Below, one piece after another: positions 22,601-32,849 of a DNA stretch of 64,000 nt. The DNA lies in NCBI GenBank assembly GCA_013407085.1, contig JACCGJ010004934.1:82912-146911 (forward strand), read 5' to 3'. The notes beneath the pieces were generated by a model. It saw nothing but the letters and a program-made list of their open reading frames with translations. It had not been told where the DNA came from and did not search any database. This stretch comes from Atriophallophorus winterbourni. Taxonomy: Eukaryota > Platyhelminthes > Trematoda > Plagiorchiida > Microphallidae. The first letter of the stretch is position 1; every line of letters begins with the position of its first letter. The translations under genes and the position numbers were made by a program.

Positions 22601-23164
22601 CTATTTTGCAGCCAACTGATTTGGACTTCTTGATGAAGAATTCGTCTGGACCACAGTTTCGGTTTTTGTTGAACACATATCTTTCAATGGCACGCTAAGT
22701 AAATTTAGCTGTTCGATACAATCCATTCCAAGCAAATCAAGTTTATCATGAGGAGTCAAGTAAACTAAATCGGTTGCATGCTCACCATTGAAATCAATCT
22801 CACCAGTAAGTTGTCCGTCAATCCGTAGTGGTTCACCAGATGCATTTTGCACATTCATTTCCGTGGGATAGTCTGTTGGGCAGCCAATATATTTCCACGT
22901 TGAGCGGGAAATCAATGTGACATCTGAGGCTGTGTTGATTTGCAACGAAACGGTCTTGTCTTGCATTCTCACTGCGACATATTTTCGTCTGGTTGCCAAA
23001 TCTGCTCCAAAAGTTGCAATGACAGTATTGATTCTGCCACGGTTCCCATTCGATTTAGGATTATGAAGATGGTTTGCACCGGTTCGATAGTTTGTTCTGC
23101 AATGTTTCTCTTTGTGACCAATGCGCTTGCACCTGCGGCACTTGTTGGGCACGTTTTCCATCAA
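22601..23164 (-). pseudogene. Ty3/Gypsy gag zinc knuckle and protease
   Basis: The frame of 187 codons begins after MENVPNK with CRRCKRIGHKEKHC, a CX2CX4HX4C zinc knuckle (residues 9-22). Next, TRRKYVAVRMQDKTVSLQIN leads into TASDVTLISRSTW, the retropepsin flap-side motif; the catalytic Asp expected just before TASD is Asn, so the protease is likely inactive. LDLLGMDCIEQLNL closes the domain. The last 40 residues (SSSRSPNQLAAK) appear to be read across the deletion junction near 22640-22680. The frame is long for a dead element. Confidence 0.88.
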
Positions 23165-23341
23165 TGTAATTTACAAGAGTGTTTTAGCGACGATACTGTA
23201 GTAATATGAAATATCACTACTCAAAAATATTACCACTGATTATATTGCAAAAAGACATTAACCCGATTTTGTAAACGTGTTTATTTTGAACAAATCGGGA
23301 TGAAATTTACTAAAAGTTGCGTGATTTCGGTTCTATTCCAG

Positions 23342-23620
23342 TTCAATTAGCGATGCCTCAAATGAATATAACAAACGCCCTCAATGAAAAGGCACAAATC
23401 CTTGAATTTGAACCACTGCCATCCACAAGCTTGTCATGCGAGATAGGCGTACGCGTAAAAGTGTTTCCAGAAGATAAGGAAATCATGTTTCTTTCGAATG
23501 GCCCTCATGTGATGGACGGATTACGTTTGAAGGAATTATATACCTACGATGTTTGCTTTGCACTGGCCAAGGGGCAATGTGTCACTAACGAGAAGCGGTT
23601 TTCCAAAAGATTGGATTACA
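23342..23620 (+). CDS. Fibronectin type III protein, penultimate exon
   Basis: The acceptor ttctattccag ends at 23341 and the donor gtaagt starts at 23621. The exon is 279 bp with two leading and one trailing base, so both flanking introns are phase 1, the standard arrangement of FN3 modules. The translation shows ITNALNEKAQILEFEPLP, GVRVKVFPEDKEIMFLS, and LRLKELYTYDVCFALAKG; the L-x-L-Y-x-Y-x-V-x-F segment is the FN3 F-strand region. Two Cys (SLSCE and KGQC) may pair. It likely belongs to a secreted or cell-surface protein. Earlier exons lie upstream beyond the Gypsy remnant, whose minus-strand gag ends 177 bp before this exon. Confidence 0.65.
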
Positions 23621-23715
23621 GTAAGTTACCTATATCAAACATCTATCAAACAAAACAGCAACCTATCTATCTATATAACTATATTTATATGCAATCATCT
23701 ATCTATCTATCTATC

Positions 23716-23769
<54 letters not shown>

Positions 23770-23902
23770 CCTATCCTTCAACATATCTATCTTTTTTTCT
23801 ATTTATATAAAAGTGAACTATCACTGCTTATGTATATATCTGAATTTATCGTCGGGATCTCGTGTGTCTGACTTCCTAATATTCCACAATTCTCTTTTGC
23901 AG
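23621..23902 (+). other. Intron of the FN3 gene
   Basis: This 282-bp intron has a strong donor (gtaagt) and a pyrimidine-rich acceptor (tctcttttgcag). Joining the exons keeps the frame (phase 1). It contains the ATCT microsatellite. Confidence 0.7.
23698..23770. repeat. (ATCT)n microsatellite
   Basis: About 18 tetramer units with one interruption (ttat). It lies inside the FN3 intron and makes spurious Ile-Tyr-Leu-Ser repeats in translation. Confidence 0.97.
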
Positions 23903-24201
23903 CTCAAGAACTACTGAATCCCGTCTGGTTCCAGATGTCAACCAATGATTCTAACGTTACAGTATATTGGGAAATCCCTGCTTTTTACCAAGAATATCTC
24001 ACTCACTTCACCTTAAATGTAAGAGAAAGTGAAAATATCCCGTTTTGTCCGATCGCTGTTCAAAAAGGTATTCTGAAATATCGGTACATTATCTTCGGTC
24101 TCGTTCCGGACGATCAATTCATCCTCGTTCTCCGTGGATTTGAAAAAGACAAACTTCGAATGGAAGTCCACGGCGCTTCAAACGACGGCAAGTATACCTA
24201 A
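23903..24201 (+). CDS. Fibronectin type III protein, last exon
   Basis: The exon begins in phase 1 and reads QELLNPVWFQMSTNDSNVTV, then YWEIPAFYQEYLTHFTLNVR, FCPIAVQKGILKYRYIIFG and LVPDDQFILVLRGFEKDKL, ending KYT before TAA at 24199-24201. The V-x-W-x-I-P strand, the LTHFTLNVR strand and the L-P-D-x-x-F-x-L-x-L strand are the FN3 B, C and F strands. The C-terminus is short, with no transmembrane segment or GPI signal, so a secreted product is likely if this is the true end. A GC donor (ggcaagt) before the stop is a less likely alternative. Confidence 0.68.
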
Positions 24202-24416
24202 ACCAACGAATAGAAAGATTTTGGCGAAATTCTTTCAGCTTTACCTTTGCCACCAAATATTTACCAATTACACGCATCGCAAAATTTTGACTTAATTTCC
24301 ATTGAAATTCTGCTTCCCAACACAACGCTTTTGGTCATTCTGTTTTCTGAAATTTACACGTAAATCTTTAGTTAACGATAATCCAATGCTTTTTCAAATA
24401 AGTGGTTCTGCGGAAA

Positions 24417-24422
24417 AATAAA
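24417..24422 (+). promoter_or_regulatory. Polyadenylation signal AATAAA of the FN3 gene
   Basis: A canonical AATAAA lies 216 bp after the FN3 stop codon, in AT-rich sequence, with T-rich sequence downstream. Confidence 0.5.
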
Positions 24423-24624
24423 ATTCGCAAAACTCATGATATGTTGTGATTCTTCTTAAATTTGAGTGAGTAAACAGCTTCATTCGTACAAATAAATTTT
24501 TAGTCATGACATATATTCCACCACAAAATTAAAAGAGCAATTGACGAAAAACGCCCGACATTAGATAACAAATTGCCAGGGTCACATGCAACTGTGAAAC
24601 AGCCTTCGCTTGGTTAAGGGCGCT

Positions 24625-24945
24625 TCAATTCGGCCGTGCATAAAATTAATGTATCCACACCTATTTTCCACTTTTTCGTTGATTGTTAACGCTAACTATA
24701 GGCCAAATGTATCCTTTTGTCGTATGAACTGAGGCCGAATTTAAACGCGCAAATTTTCAAACAAATTAAAAGTTACCGGTAATTGTTGATAAACTTTTGT
24801 CAAGGTATTTGTTAATAAACGGAATCGTATGTGAAAACTATCAATCAAGATGGACAAGAAACATCGTTGAGTCGAAAAATTGTAACTTGATGTCGGCACC
24901 TGCTCGTCAACATTTTAATAATTTTTGGTGAAATAATTGGGCTGA
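24625..24945 (+). repeat. Dispersed repeat of unknown class, copy 2
   Basis: Shares its two ends with 17457-17740 (see there). It starts about 200 bp after the FN3 poly(A) signal. Confidence 0.6.
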
Positions 24946-25049
24946 TGAGGAGAGGGAGAATGCATAGAGATGTGCTAATACGCAACCAACTCTTTGCCGA
25001 ATATGCATCCATTAATGCTCACAAACAAGATAACCTCCAGTCTTTAATA

Positions 25050-25360
25050 TACAGTTTGTAGTCGGCATGCAAATAATTTGGGCTAACAATCAGCATGAAC
25101 AAACAATTGTATCGCCTCAAATCATCACTGTTGAAAACTGTCAGCTTGAATCAGGACTTCATTTCTCATATTTTGGTTCAGCAACGGCTCATAACCGCTC
25201 GCTAGACGCGAAGATTGATAAGCGGATTGGATGAGTATCTGTCATTTTGTCCCGATTGAACTCTCGTGTTTGGGGTAACCGTAAGCTGACTGTATAGACA
25301 AACATGATGGTATATAGTGTGTGTGTACTAAATGCTTTAGTGCAGGCAATCGGAATATGC
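25050..25360 (+). mobile_element. RTE-like LINE fragment, post-catalytic region
   Basis: The plus strand reads FGLTISMNKQLYRLKSS, a decayed TYLGS segment, then, after 25245, the equivalents of LNSRVWGN-KLTV, MMVYSVCVLNAL. This is the same part of the family as 10354-10740. It stops at about 25350. Confidence 0.72.
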
Positions 25361-25464
25361 AAAAGCAAATGCAAAACAACAGCTTGTTTTTGCAGTTTCA
25401 CTGCATACGATTTCGTGATTTGTTTGTTTTAATTTTTCATCAAATAATCCCAGATTAAATAAAA

Positions 25465-25731
25465 TTATGACACACTTAATAAAATACTCTGGCGCCACTT
25501 ATTTCGATTTGAATTCATATCTCGTGAGGTTTCCAGCCAACTAGTAGCTGGATCTTTTGTACTCCACCCTATCGCAGCGGTGAATGTTTTCCTTTCAACG
25601 CGCCAAGTCATGGACTTCCTACCTGGTATTTTCTTCCAGCTTTTGCCAAGCTTTGCGAATAAGGCCCGGTACGGTAAACGTCGAGGAGGCATTCTTGAAT
25701 CATGTCCCAACCATCGAAAATTAGAAACCAT
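25465..25731 (-). mobile_element. RTE-like LINE C-terminus of a second family
   Basis: The minus strand is open for 88 codons: FRWLGHDSRMPPRRLPYRAL, GKSWKKIPGRKSMTWRVERK, then AIGWSTKDPATSWLETSRDM and NRNKWR. This matches RTE-type ends with RWLGHVLRM---RLP, W+---GGQ-MTW, and W-ETL-DMA-NR-QWR. The motif spelling differs clearly from the zinc-finger-tailed family elsewhere in the window. Confidence 0.78.
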
Positions 25732-26099
25732 ATGAATTTCCCTCAGTCCTTGGCCACTTGGTCAAAACACCCGCTAGCAGACATCAGCGAAATAATAAAT
25801 AACAGGGATCGCAAAATGGCTCAATCGCAAGAAGAAGTCGATAGCCAGAGGAATTATACGTTTGAATATAAGGGGCTAACATAATGGCAGTTGGAGCTGG
25901 GACATCAATCGTATACTATCCAAAAGAACTGTATGCTTATGTCTCAAAATTGCTGTAAGCTATCTTTTACGGCGTTCCCGATAAGCGACGCGACCTTGTC
26001 TCTCCCAGTGGCTAGGGTGAAAAGTAAGTAAGCTGGATCCAAAAATATATGGAAGGATTTTTATATATATGATGTTGGAATGGTCGGGTACATGTCTCT

Positions 26100-26850
26100 T
26101 TCTGGGCAACTTTAAACTTTTAGATGCCATTTAAATTATCTATTAGGAAATCTTGACAATAATGAATAGGCATCATCATCATGGCCAGCGTAACACGGGT
26201 AGCACGTGCTTTAATGGCATAGAACAATGACGTGGTAGAAATCCTAAAATAGATGTGGAATAGTGTGACCTGAAATATTACTGAACATGTAGAGTAGCTC
26301 CAGACACGATGGCCTGAGGTGCCTAAATCTTGAATCAAACTCGAAATAAATCAAAGCTTTTAGTCATCTGCAAAAATAAGCGGCGGGGATTGAACTATAG
26401 TAGGCAAGTTGTTTATGTATATTACAAATAAAAGCGGTCCGACGACTCATCCTTGTGGGACACTACATGCAACTTGAACTAACTCGGATAGCTCAGTATT
26501 GTATCGCACGTACATCTCACGGAAAATTAACCATTCTTTTATCCATGCATGGTATTTTACCATTTACCCGTATGTAAGTAGTTTCAACAAGAGCAGTTCT
26601 TGATTGACACGATCAAATACTTTTAAAAATCAATATATATTACGTCCACATCATTCACTAGCTCCGACTAGGCTTCTTTGGCTAACTGCAACTTTGTCAG
26701 GCAAGATAGTTTCATTCCTTAATCTACCCTGTGCTTCCACGATTAAAACATTGGTCTCAAGGTGATTCCACAAGGCATCTGCTATGATGGAATCCATTAC
26801 TTTCGATAGCACTAATAATAAAATTGCAGTCAATAATACTGTTATTCATG
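26100..26850 (-). mobile_element. CR1/jockey-like LINE RT, minus strand
   Basis: Reading down the minus strand: LSKVMDSIIADALWNHLETN and VLIVEAQGRLRNETIL (26833-26700, fingers), then YIDFxKVFDRVNQELL-type text (about 26640-26590, motif A with stop), WIKEWL near 26540, SVPQGxVVGPLLFVIYIN (26470-26420), and an intact LIFADD near 26380. The tail to 26120 is decayed. It lies downstream of an endonuclease region of the same strand, so the two probably form one element. Confidence 0.82.
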
Positions 26851-27479
26851 TTCATTCATTTCTGTACAATACAATTCCTTACATTTAAGGTGATTCTACG
26901 TCGTATGCGTTCTTGATATATGAAGACGTATGGCAAACGAATAGTTGGAACAACAGACCTTCATTAAGGAAAAATATTGCGATATACTCGATATACAGCG
27001 AGTAAGAAAAGAGCATTAAAATGGGAAAATATTTTCTCTTCTTAAATAAAATTATTGAAAAGAATGTCGGTTTAATGGAACGTGACTAATCATAATAATG
27101 GTCAATATATCAATTGAAACCGCAATTGCTTCAAGCTAAAAAATCTGGAAAAATTATTAAAAAATTCAGAAATATACTTCTAGGTTTATCAATAAATTTC
27201 GGTGTTTCAGAATGTCATTTTGATCGTAAGTACCCAGTTAGGAACATAGAGAGAGAGAATGATCATCTTTGAGCTCGCTATTTCTGCTTTGCTAAACATT
27301 TTTTGGGGATCAACCGACATCGGCATTATTATCGGCAGTGTGGGATGTTAAACGATCTAAAGCCAATGCCCAAGCATCGAAATAGGAGTAAACTTTATGA
27401 AATCGACTGTTCGGTTTGGACGCTGCTTGTTGCATATTATTTTCACGTTCGAAGATAGATCGACGATAACAAGCAGTTG

Positions 27480-28265
27480 CTTGTAAAACGTTTCTTAGAT
27501 GTCCTTATCTCAGTTGAGTTCAAGGAAATCCAATAGATTTGCAGTAGTAAGAGCTCGAAGCCAGTCATAATTCACAGTTGTATACGTTCGTTGAGTATTT
27601 CCTACTGGTTTGTATTGATAAATATAATCAAATGTCATGACAACATGATCACTCAATCCGAGTGGAGCTGTTAAGGAAACACATTCTTTCGAGTTCTTCA
27701 TTTTAAAGTATGAGGTCCATGCTAGATGGGGTTTGTTCAGATCGAAATCGCGTTGATTGTTGTACATGGTTGAAGGAAGCTTCTGAATGAATCGTTACCT
27801 GTAATGTGAGTTGCAAGTGTCGGTACATTAAAATCACAGAGGAAATGCAAATGTGAATATGTGAGCATCAATGCATAACGTATTGCATTAGAAAGAACAG
27901 GGTCGGTGGTAGATGATGAATATGTGGGGCGATAAATCAATGCTCAGAGGCAATTACATTTTTGATGCAAGTCAATAGAGCAAAACAATGTATCTGGAAC
28001 ATACAGCTGAGGGTTGAAAAGTATAATGCAGTTGATGCTTTAATGTAAGTAGAGGAGATCAACGCCACCTTTTGTTTCTCGATCTTTTCGGTAAATTATC
28101 ATGTGAGGGATTTTGAGTTCAGAGTAGTGTATAGAATTAAACAACCAGGTTTCTGTCACTGCAATGAAATCCCAAGACGCCACGGTCGCACGTGAATACA
28201 GTTCAGTGAACTTGCCCAGAAAGCCATGAGCATCGGTGTAACATCACAGACTCGTCGTTCGTACG
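27480..28265 (-). mobile_element. CR1/jockey-like LINE endonuclease, minus strand
   Basis: On the minus strand: SWDFIAVTETWLFNSIHYSE near 28170-28115 (catalytic Glu in TETW), RKDRETKGGVDLLY, then IYRPTYSSSTTDPVLSNAIR (27940-27880), LHFLCDFNVPTLATH (27850-27805; GDFN with G changed to C), and PLGLSDHVVMTFDYIY (27670-27620), the SDH motif. These are the APE-type endonuclease motifs in the right order. Frames shift twice. Confidence 0.87.
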
Positions 28266-28523
28266 GAGCTGTTGGATGGGACTTTGGTCGATTTCTAGAG
28301 AAATCAGTGTTTCCGTAGTAGTTAGCGCTTCCCTGTAAGACTTGCGGTTAATGTGTTTATGGACTGCGTTTAGAACTGGTTCCAGCGCTTTCTGACCAGC
28401 AAATGTTTGGATAGATTCTAACGTTTTTTCAAGCCGTTTAAGGTTCGCCTCTGCAGCGAACATGCGTCTTTCCGTAATTGAATAAGAGATTTCCGCTCTT
28501 GTTAAATCACTAGTTACTTTCAA
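28266..28523 (-). mobile_element. Helical open frame upstream of the CR1 endonuclease
   Basis: The minus strand is open for 106 codons with heptad-like content (EANLKRLEKTLESIQTF, HKHINRKSYREALTTTETLI). It leads into the endonuclease with a frame change near 28250. It may be the N-terminus of ORF2 or the end of ORF1; I cannot tell. Confidence 0.45.
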
Positions 28524-28639
28524 TCTGCATATATTACATAGATAGCAGATGCTTGGTAATATTTCATTATTAATTAGACTTACAGATTCGGGTGATAAAT
28601 ATTTTTAACAGTTCGCATGAATCACAATTGAACACAAGT

Positions 28640-29055
28640 AACATTTAACTTGACGCGATCTGGGACTTACCAGCTTATGACAAAGCCCCGTCGTCAGGTC
28701 CGTTTAAGGTCACGTTGTCTGTCATCGTTACAATTTCGCGAGATCAAGTCGATACACTGGGCGAAGCGGTCGCTTATCGATCGGTGTTTCTCGGTGGAGT
28801 GCAAGAACGAGTGGATGCGCTGCAATGCAATCAAACGGACAGTAAAATGGGGTACACTTTCACGTGAAGGCTGTTCTGTGAGATTTGATCCAACAGTGTT
28901 GAAATAACTATCAGTAAATACCAAATAGCGAGATCTTCCTGATGGTATCCGAGTTGCTGCGTTATTCTGGATTGCGAGCAATGTTGCACGCGTATGTAAT
29001 GTGGGGCAGAAATTTGAAATTTTTGGTTTTCAAGAATTCACGTTTCTCCTACTTG
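28640..29055. other. GC-richer patch, possible CR1 ORF1 remnant
   Basis: Both strands are open for 85-95 codons around 28650-28981. The minus strand (ALQRIHSFLHSTEKHRSISD) lies upstream of the CR1 endonuclease, where ORF1 belongs, but no zinc finger or RNA-binding motif is seen. I leave it unassigned. Confidence 0.25.
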
Positions 29056-29059
29056 AAAA

Positions 29060-29530
29060 AAGTATATTCCGAATGAGGAAGTTGAGACAAGTTCAATGAT
29101 ATAAGGACAGTCCGATAAAGAGCGAGCAATAAAATTCAAATGAAAAGGAGCACAAATTCGTACGTCTACACCGTACCCTGATTCAATTAATGTTCAGTGG
29201 GTGTCAAAATGTAGCAAGTATTTTATCTTCATTGTATGAGATCACCTCGCATTCTGCTTTGTGGGATTGTCCTGAGATTTATTCATCTGAGTCGCTCGGC
29301 GAATGGTGTTTTTCGGTGTCCATTAACAAACTTATAATTTCTCTGGTATATACGATCCAGAAGTAAAATATCTTTTTAGAGCAATCGTGACCAGGCTTGT
29401 GCATTATATTAAATAATCGAGTGTATATATGTGTCGTTAATGAATGGAGAACTCCACCGGGAAAAACGTCAATTCCGAGCAGCCGAGAATCGGTTTTGTA
29501 TTTAAATATAGCTCAGGTAAAATATTAGCT
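29060..29530 (-). mobile_element. CR1-like LINE C-terminal fragment, minus strand
   Basis: The + strand text around 29235-29450 (gagatcacctcgcattctg, tatatgtgtcgttaatgaa) parallels 33200-33420, the C-terminal region of a minus-strand CR1-like copy. All frames are broken. Confidence 0.6.
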
Positions 29531-29670
29531 GTGAATGAACCAAAGAGACATGAAGCTAGTTGATGGGATGCAGCACATCCCATATCGAGATCGAATGGCC
29601 ATGCTGTGATTGGCTGATTTCAATCAAGAGGTAATGAAGCGACGGCTCACCACAATTTGTTCTTCTTGCT
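29531..29670 (+). mobile_element. CR1-like LINE C-terminal fragment, plus strand
   Basis: This plus-strand block (gacatgaagctagttgatg, gcagcacatcccatatc) is the same as 41471-41600, 53540-53660 and 59010-59125. Its reading is HRDMKLV-GMQHIPY-ERMAM, the CR1 R-RATK-V-GL---PY--RL--L region. Confidence 0.65.
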
Positions 29671-29844
29671 CCGTCGATGAGTAGGAGGAACAACGATTCT
29701 AACATACAACATGTATTCAATATACCAAAACATCCCATACAATGATGAACAGAATAATGTACGAGTATACACTATTATTGAACTGTAAAATGTAATTTTA
29801 TTCTGTGCGTGTTTGTTTAACTTCAACATCTACCGTTACACACT

Positions 29845-30500
29845 CAATTAAGACCAATCGACATTTCGAGGTAACATACGTGGATGTTATCCTTAACATC
29901 TACCGCTCGATTCCAATCGTCAAGGGTAAGTAGAAGGTTAGTAAGGCAGGAGTATCCCTTTCTAAAAACTGTGTTGCGCTCCCGAAAATAGCTTATTTTC
30001 TTCAAGGTATTTGCTCTTTTGTTCGCCACTATCGTTTCGAACACTTTGCACACGGCGGACAACTGGGTAACAGTCCTGTAATTTGCGGGCTATGAAATCC
30101 GGGAGATTATATCGGATTTCCTTTCCGTCTGTTTGACCGGCGATTAGAAGAATAACTGAGTCAGAAGTGCACATGGAAATTGTGCATAATGCTTGAGTAT
30201 ATTGGGCGTAATTTTATCATACCAAGAGGATTTTTTGGGATTCAACGATAGTAGATTTGCCAGCACCTCTTCTTTGGTAATGGTTACTGTGTACAATGGT
30301 GCAGGATGTGTTATTACTTGATCCAGGGGTATATACACGCTTTTCATTGGACACAATACTGTTGCACAATAATTTTTAGAACATCCGCGGTGTCAGCTAC
30401 ATTTGTGGTCATTCCAGAGGGCTTCCATAAGTTCGCAAATCATGGTTTCACTGAACGCTATTTATTCACAATCTGCTAAAGGATCTTTGGATTCCGTTCC
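29845..30500 (-). mobile_element. CR1-like LINE RT fingers, minus strand
   Basis: The minus strand reads VTITKEEVLANLLSLNPKKS and YDKITPNILK (30290-30200), then YNLPDFIARKLQDCYPV, SAVCKVFETIVANKRANTL, FRKGYSCLTNLLLTLDDWNR and a decayed motif-A region (YLEMSIGLN, 29870). This is a more complete version of the RT block found in composite copies at 43.1, 54.4 and 60.0 kb. It is cut before the catalytic Asp pair. Confidence 0.82.
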
Positions 30501-30579
30501 ATTCTAGACATTATATAAGCATGATGTGTGTGATGACAATGCATGAAATTAATCATTTTTTATGATCTAATTGTTAAAC

Positions 30580-31600
30580 ACTGTCTACATGTATATGGTC
30601 AATTGTGAATGAAAACATTGATCGTACCAAACTCATCGAAAAATGAAATATAAGCATAATTTGACTGCAATCGTTTAGAGTAGTTTTTGGGTCACGTTTC
30701 ACTTTGGACATAGAAGATTCGTGAGATTAAGGGTGTCAGTCAGGACAGGGAACATGATTAAGTAGTAGTCAACCCACCACCACTTATTTTACCTTACCGC
30801 AAAACAGCCTATAGTACGCCTACAGTGTGTCACGTCTCGTCGGAATGAACAGGATCTGTGGTCAGTATGGGACTGAAGATCTACCTTTGATGAGCGGAAG
30901 TTTATCGTAGTACAGCATTTGTATTGATAGGTTTCCAATAGACAAACGTTTTTATTTTCACGTCTACATTTTGTACCCAACATTCCAAAAATGGAAGACT
31001 GTTTGTGCAGGATTCCACTTCCTTTGTGACCTTAATACATGCGTCTATTTCATTTAAATAGTTGATGAAGGCCTACAACTGATCTCCCTGATAATATCAA
31101 AAATGTCATTAACATAGCGCCACCATAATTTTGGCTTGAATCCTATATTATTAAGGGCTCTTTTCTTGAAATTCTCCATATACTTGTTTGCATGTACTGG
31201 AGATATCGGTGAACCCATTGCCAACCCTTATTTGTGTCCATATTATTGCTCATTAAATACGAAGTGTTTCATGTTTAGTCAGATCGATACGACGTTGACA
31301 ATTTGCTGGACGCTCAAGTTTGTGCGATCTGAGAAACTGGCATCAGATCTAACGAACTTGGTGTATCGGCGTTGATGACCAAACTTTCACATTAAAGCTA
31401 ACCGTTATTTCATCGTCATTAATTTTCACCGACATTAAGCGTGCTGCAAATTCATATCCATTATTGATGAACGAGGCTGTATAACCGACTGAAGGTTCGA
31501 ACAAATAAACCAGATGTCTAGCTAACTCGTGCGCCAGTGATCGGATACCGTCGACGATAGGTTATACACGAATGCCTTCTTCATGTATTTTAAGTAGGTC
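30580..31600 (-). mobile_element. Penelope-like element RT, minus strand
   Basis: On the minus strand: a decayed GLA-GSPISPVLAN-like block near 31240-31190 and the WRYVDD equivalent near 31130-31105 (seen intact at 55.13 kb), then LPFLECWV, DVKIKTFVYWKPINTNAVLR (about 30990-30900), the PLE F-D----R----L-T-VYRKPT-T--YL region. PLEs encode a telomerase-related RT, usually with a GIY-YIG endonuclease, which I do not find here. The 3' end lies near 30610-30650. Confidence 0.78.
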
Positions 31601-31985
31601 GTAGAACCTTTAAGTTAGAGTAGAGTTGGGATACAGGTTATACCACAAGCCCTTTCCCAATCTCTACTTAACTATAATTAATTTAATAGAGATTACCATT
31701 TTGCAGTTATTCATTACATGTTTCATTTCGCTATTATATATCCGTTTATAACGGCCCTCGTATAATTGTCTAAATAATTGCTTTTGTTTAAATTTACCGT
31801 TACTTTACCTTTGTCAGCCTGAGTAATGGCTATATTTGTATGTTGTTTTAGCGTAAGAAGTGTTTGTCATTCGTGTGATTCAAGGTTTGCATCCCGATGT
31901 TCCTGGTTTTTGATGACACCAGCGATACAGTTTTCTTATCGCGTGTGACTGCTTATTCTTAAGTGCATTTAATGGTTCCTTAATA
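31601..31985. other. Unassigned, possible Penelope N-terminal remnant
   Basis: Text from 31601 to 31830 parallels 44440-44650, which leads into a Penelope-like N-terminal frame. No open reading is kept here. Confidence 0.35.
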
Positions 31986-32520
31986 CAGGGATATGATCCT
32001 CAGCCTATATAATGTTCTTGCTATTGCAGAAATTCCATACTTTCTCCAACAATCTTTGTTTAGCATTAGAAAGTCGAAGATTAGAACAGCTGAACAGCTA
32101 TTCACACAGGATATTATTCTTCACTCTTGTTCAATTGCTAGAATAGAACAAGCTCAATATCTATGCGAGAGGCTAAAGAGTTATACAAAGCAATCACGCT
32201 TATTTCTGCACGTATCGCATGATACTGATCTTTTGTATTGGAATGTTATTCACCATCTTGCCGCACAATAAAATTCCATTTTGCACAAAAACAACTAGAA
32301 CAATGGTTTTTTTACGATCACAACATTATTGCGTGCAGATTTGCACCTCGCTATTCAGCAAACCAGAGTTTCTCACACGTTCACTTGAAAAATTCACATC
32401 CATCTCCGTTTACACTCTTTAGTGCGTTCAGCACCAGAACGTTTTTAGAGCCGCCGGTGAAACATTTCAATAAAACGTTGTGAAAACCTTTAAGAACTCA
32501 CAACTGATTGTGTAATCTTA
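31986..32520. repeat. Dispersed repeat G, copy 1
   Basis: The segment with gcgtgcagatttgcacctcgct and gtgcgttcagcacc recurs at 49905-50140, 55480-55950 and 61080-61510. It continues at 32510 with gaggctgaaacaga, as does the 61.5-kb copy, whereas the 50.1- and 55.9-kb copies switch to other sequence. No domain is recognised in the short frames on either strand. Confidence 0.75.
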
Positions 32521-32639
32521 GAGGCTGAAACAGAGGCGTCCTGCATAATCACGCAACATCTTTCATCTCGCATCAATCCATTCATCCATCCATTTTTCAT
32601 ATGCATTTGCACAACTAGCAATTCCAAAAGCATTCCAAA

Positions 32640-32840
32640 TGGAGATTTTGCTGTAATTGTTTCAGTCGCCTCTATCTCCCTCATTCTTCAATAGCGTGAC
32701 AATATTCGTGTCTCACATCTCTTGTGGGACACACTCTTCCTGCCAGCACTGAAGACGCAAATGGTGAAGAGGTTGTAATTATGCTGATCTACAGCATTTG
32801 ATGAGCTCGGGTGGTATTCCGTCGTCAACAGTGTCCAACC
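32640..32840 (-). mobile_element. RTE-like LINE RT fragment, minus strand
   Basis: Reads DDGIPPELIK, LQPLHHLRLQCWQEECVPQE and TNIVTLLKNEGDRGD, matching residues 5-60 of the RT at 11601-10789. Cut on both sides. Confidence 0.8.
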
Positions 32841-32849
32841 AGATTCAAG

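Noticed and set aside
23549..23917. Protein of Ile-Tyr-Leu-Ser repeats
   Set aside because: This is the ATCT microsatellite of the intron read through; the splice sites on both sides remove it.
24186..24196. GC-AG donor at ggcaagt before the FN3 stop
   Set aside because: Rare donor type, and a stop with a downstream AATAAA gives a simpler end. RNA data could reverse this.
31136..31375. Plus-strand frames with NPILLRALFLKFSIYLFACT at 31.1, 44.0, 55.2 and 60.7 kb as a conserved small membrane protein
   Set aside because: They are the antisense of the Penelope RT block (GLAMG...RYVDD) and are conserved only because the element is repeated.
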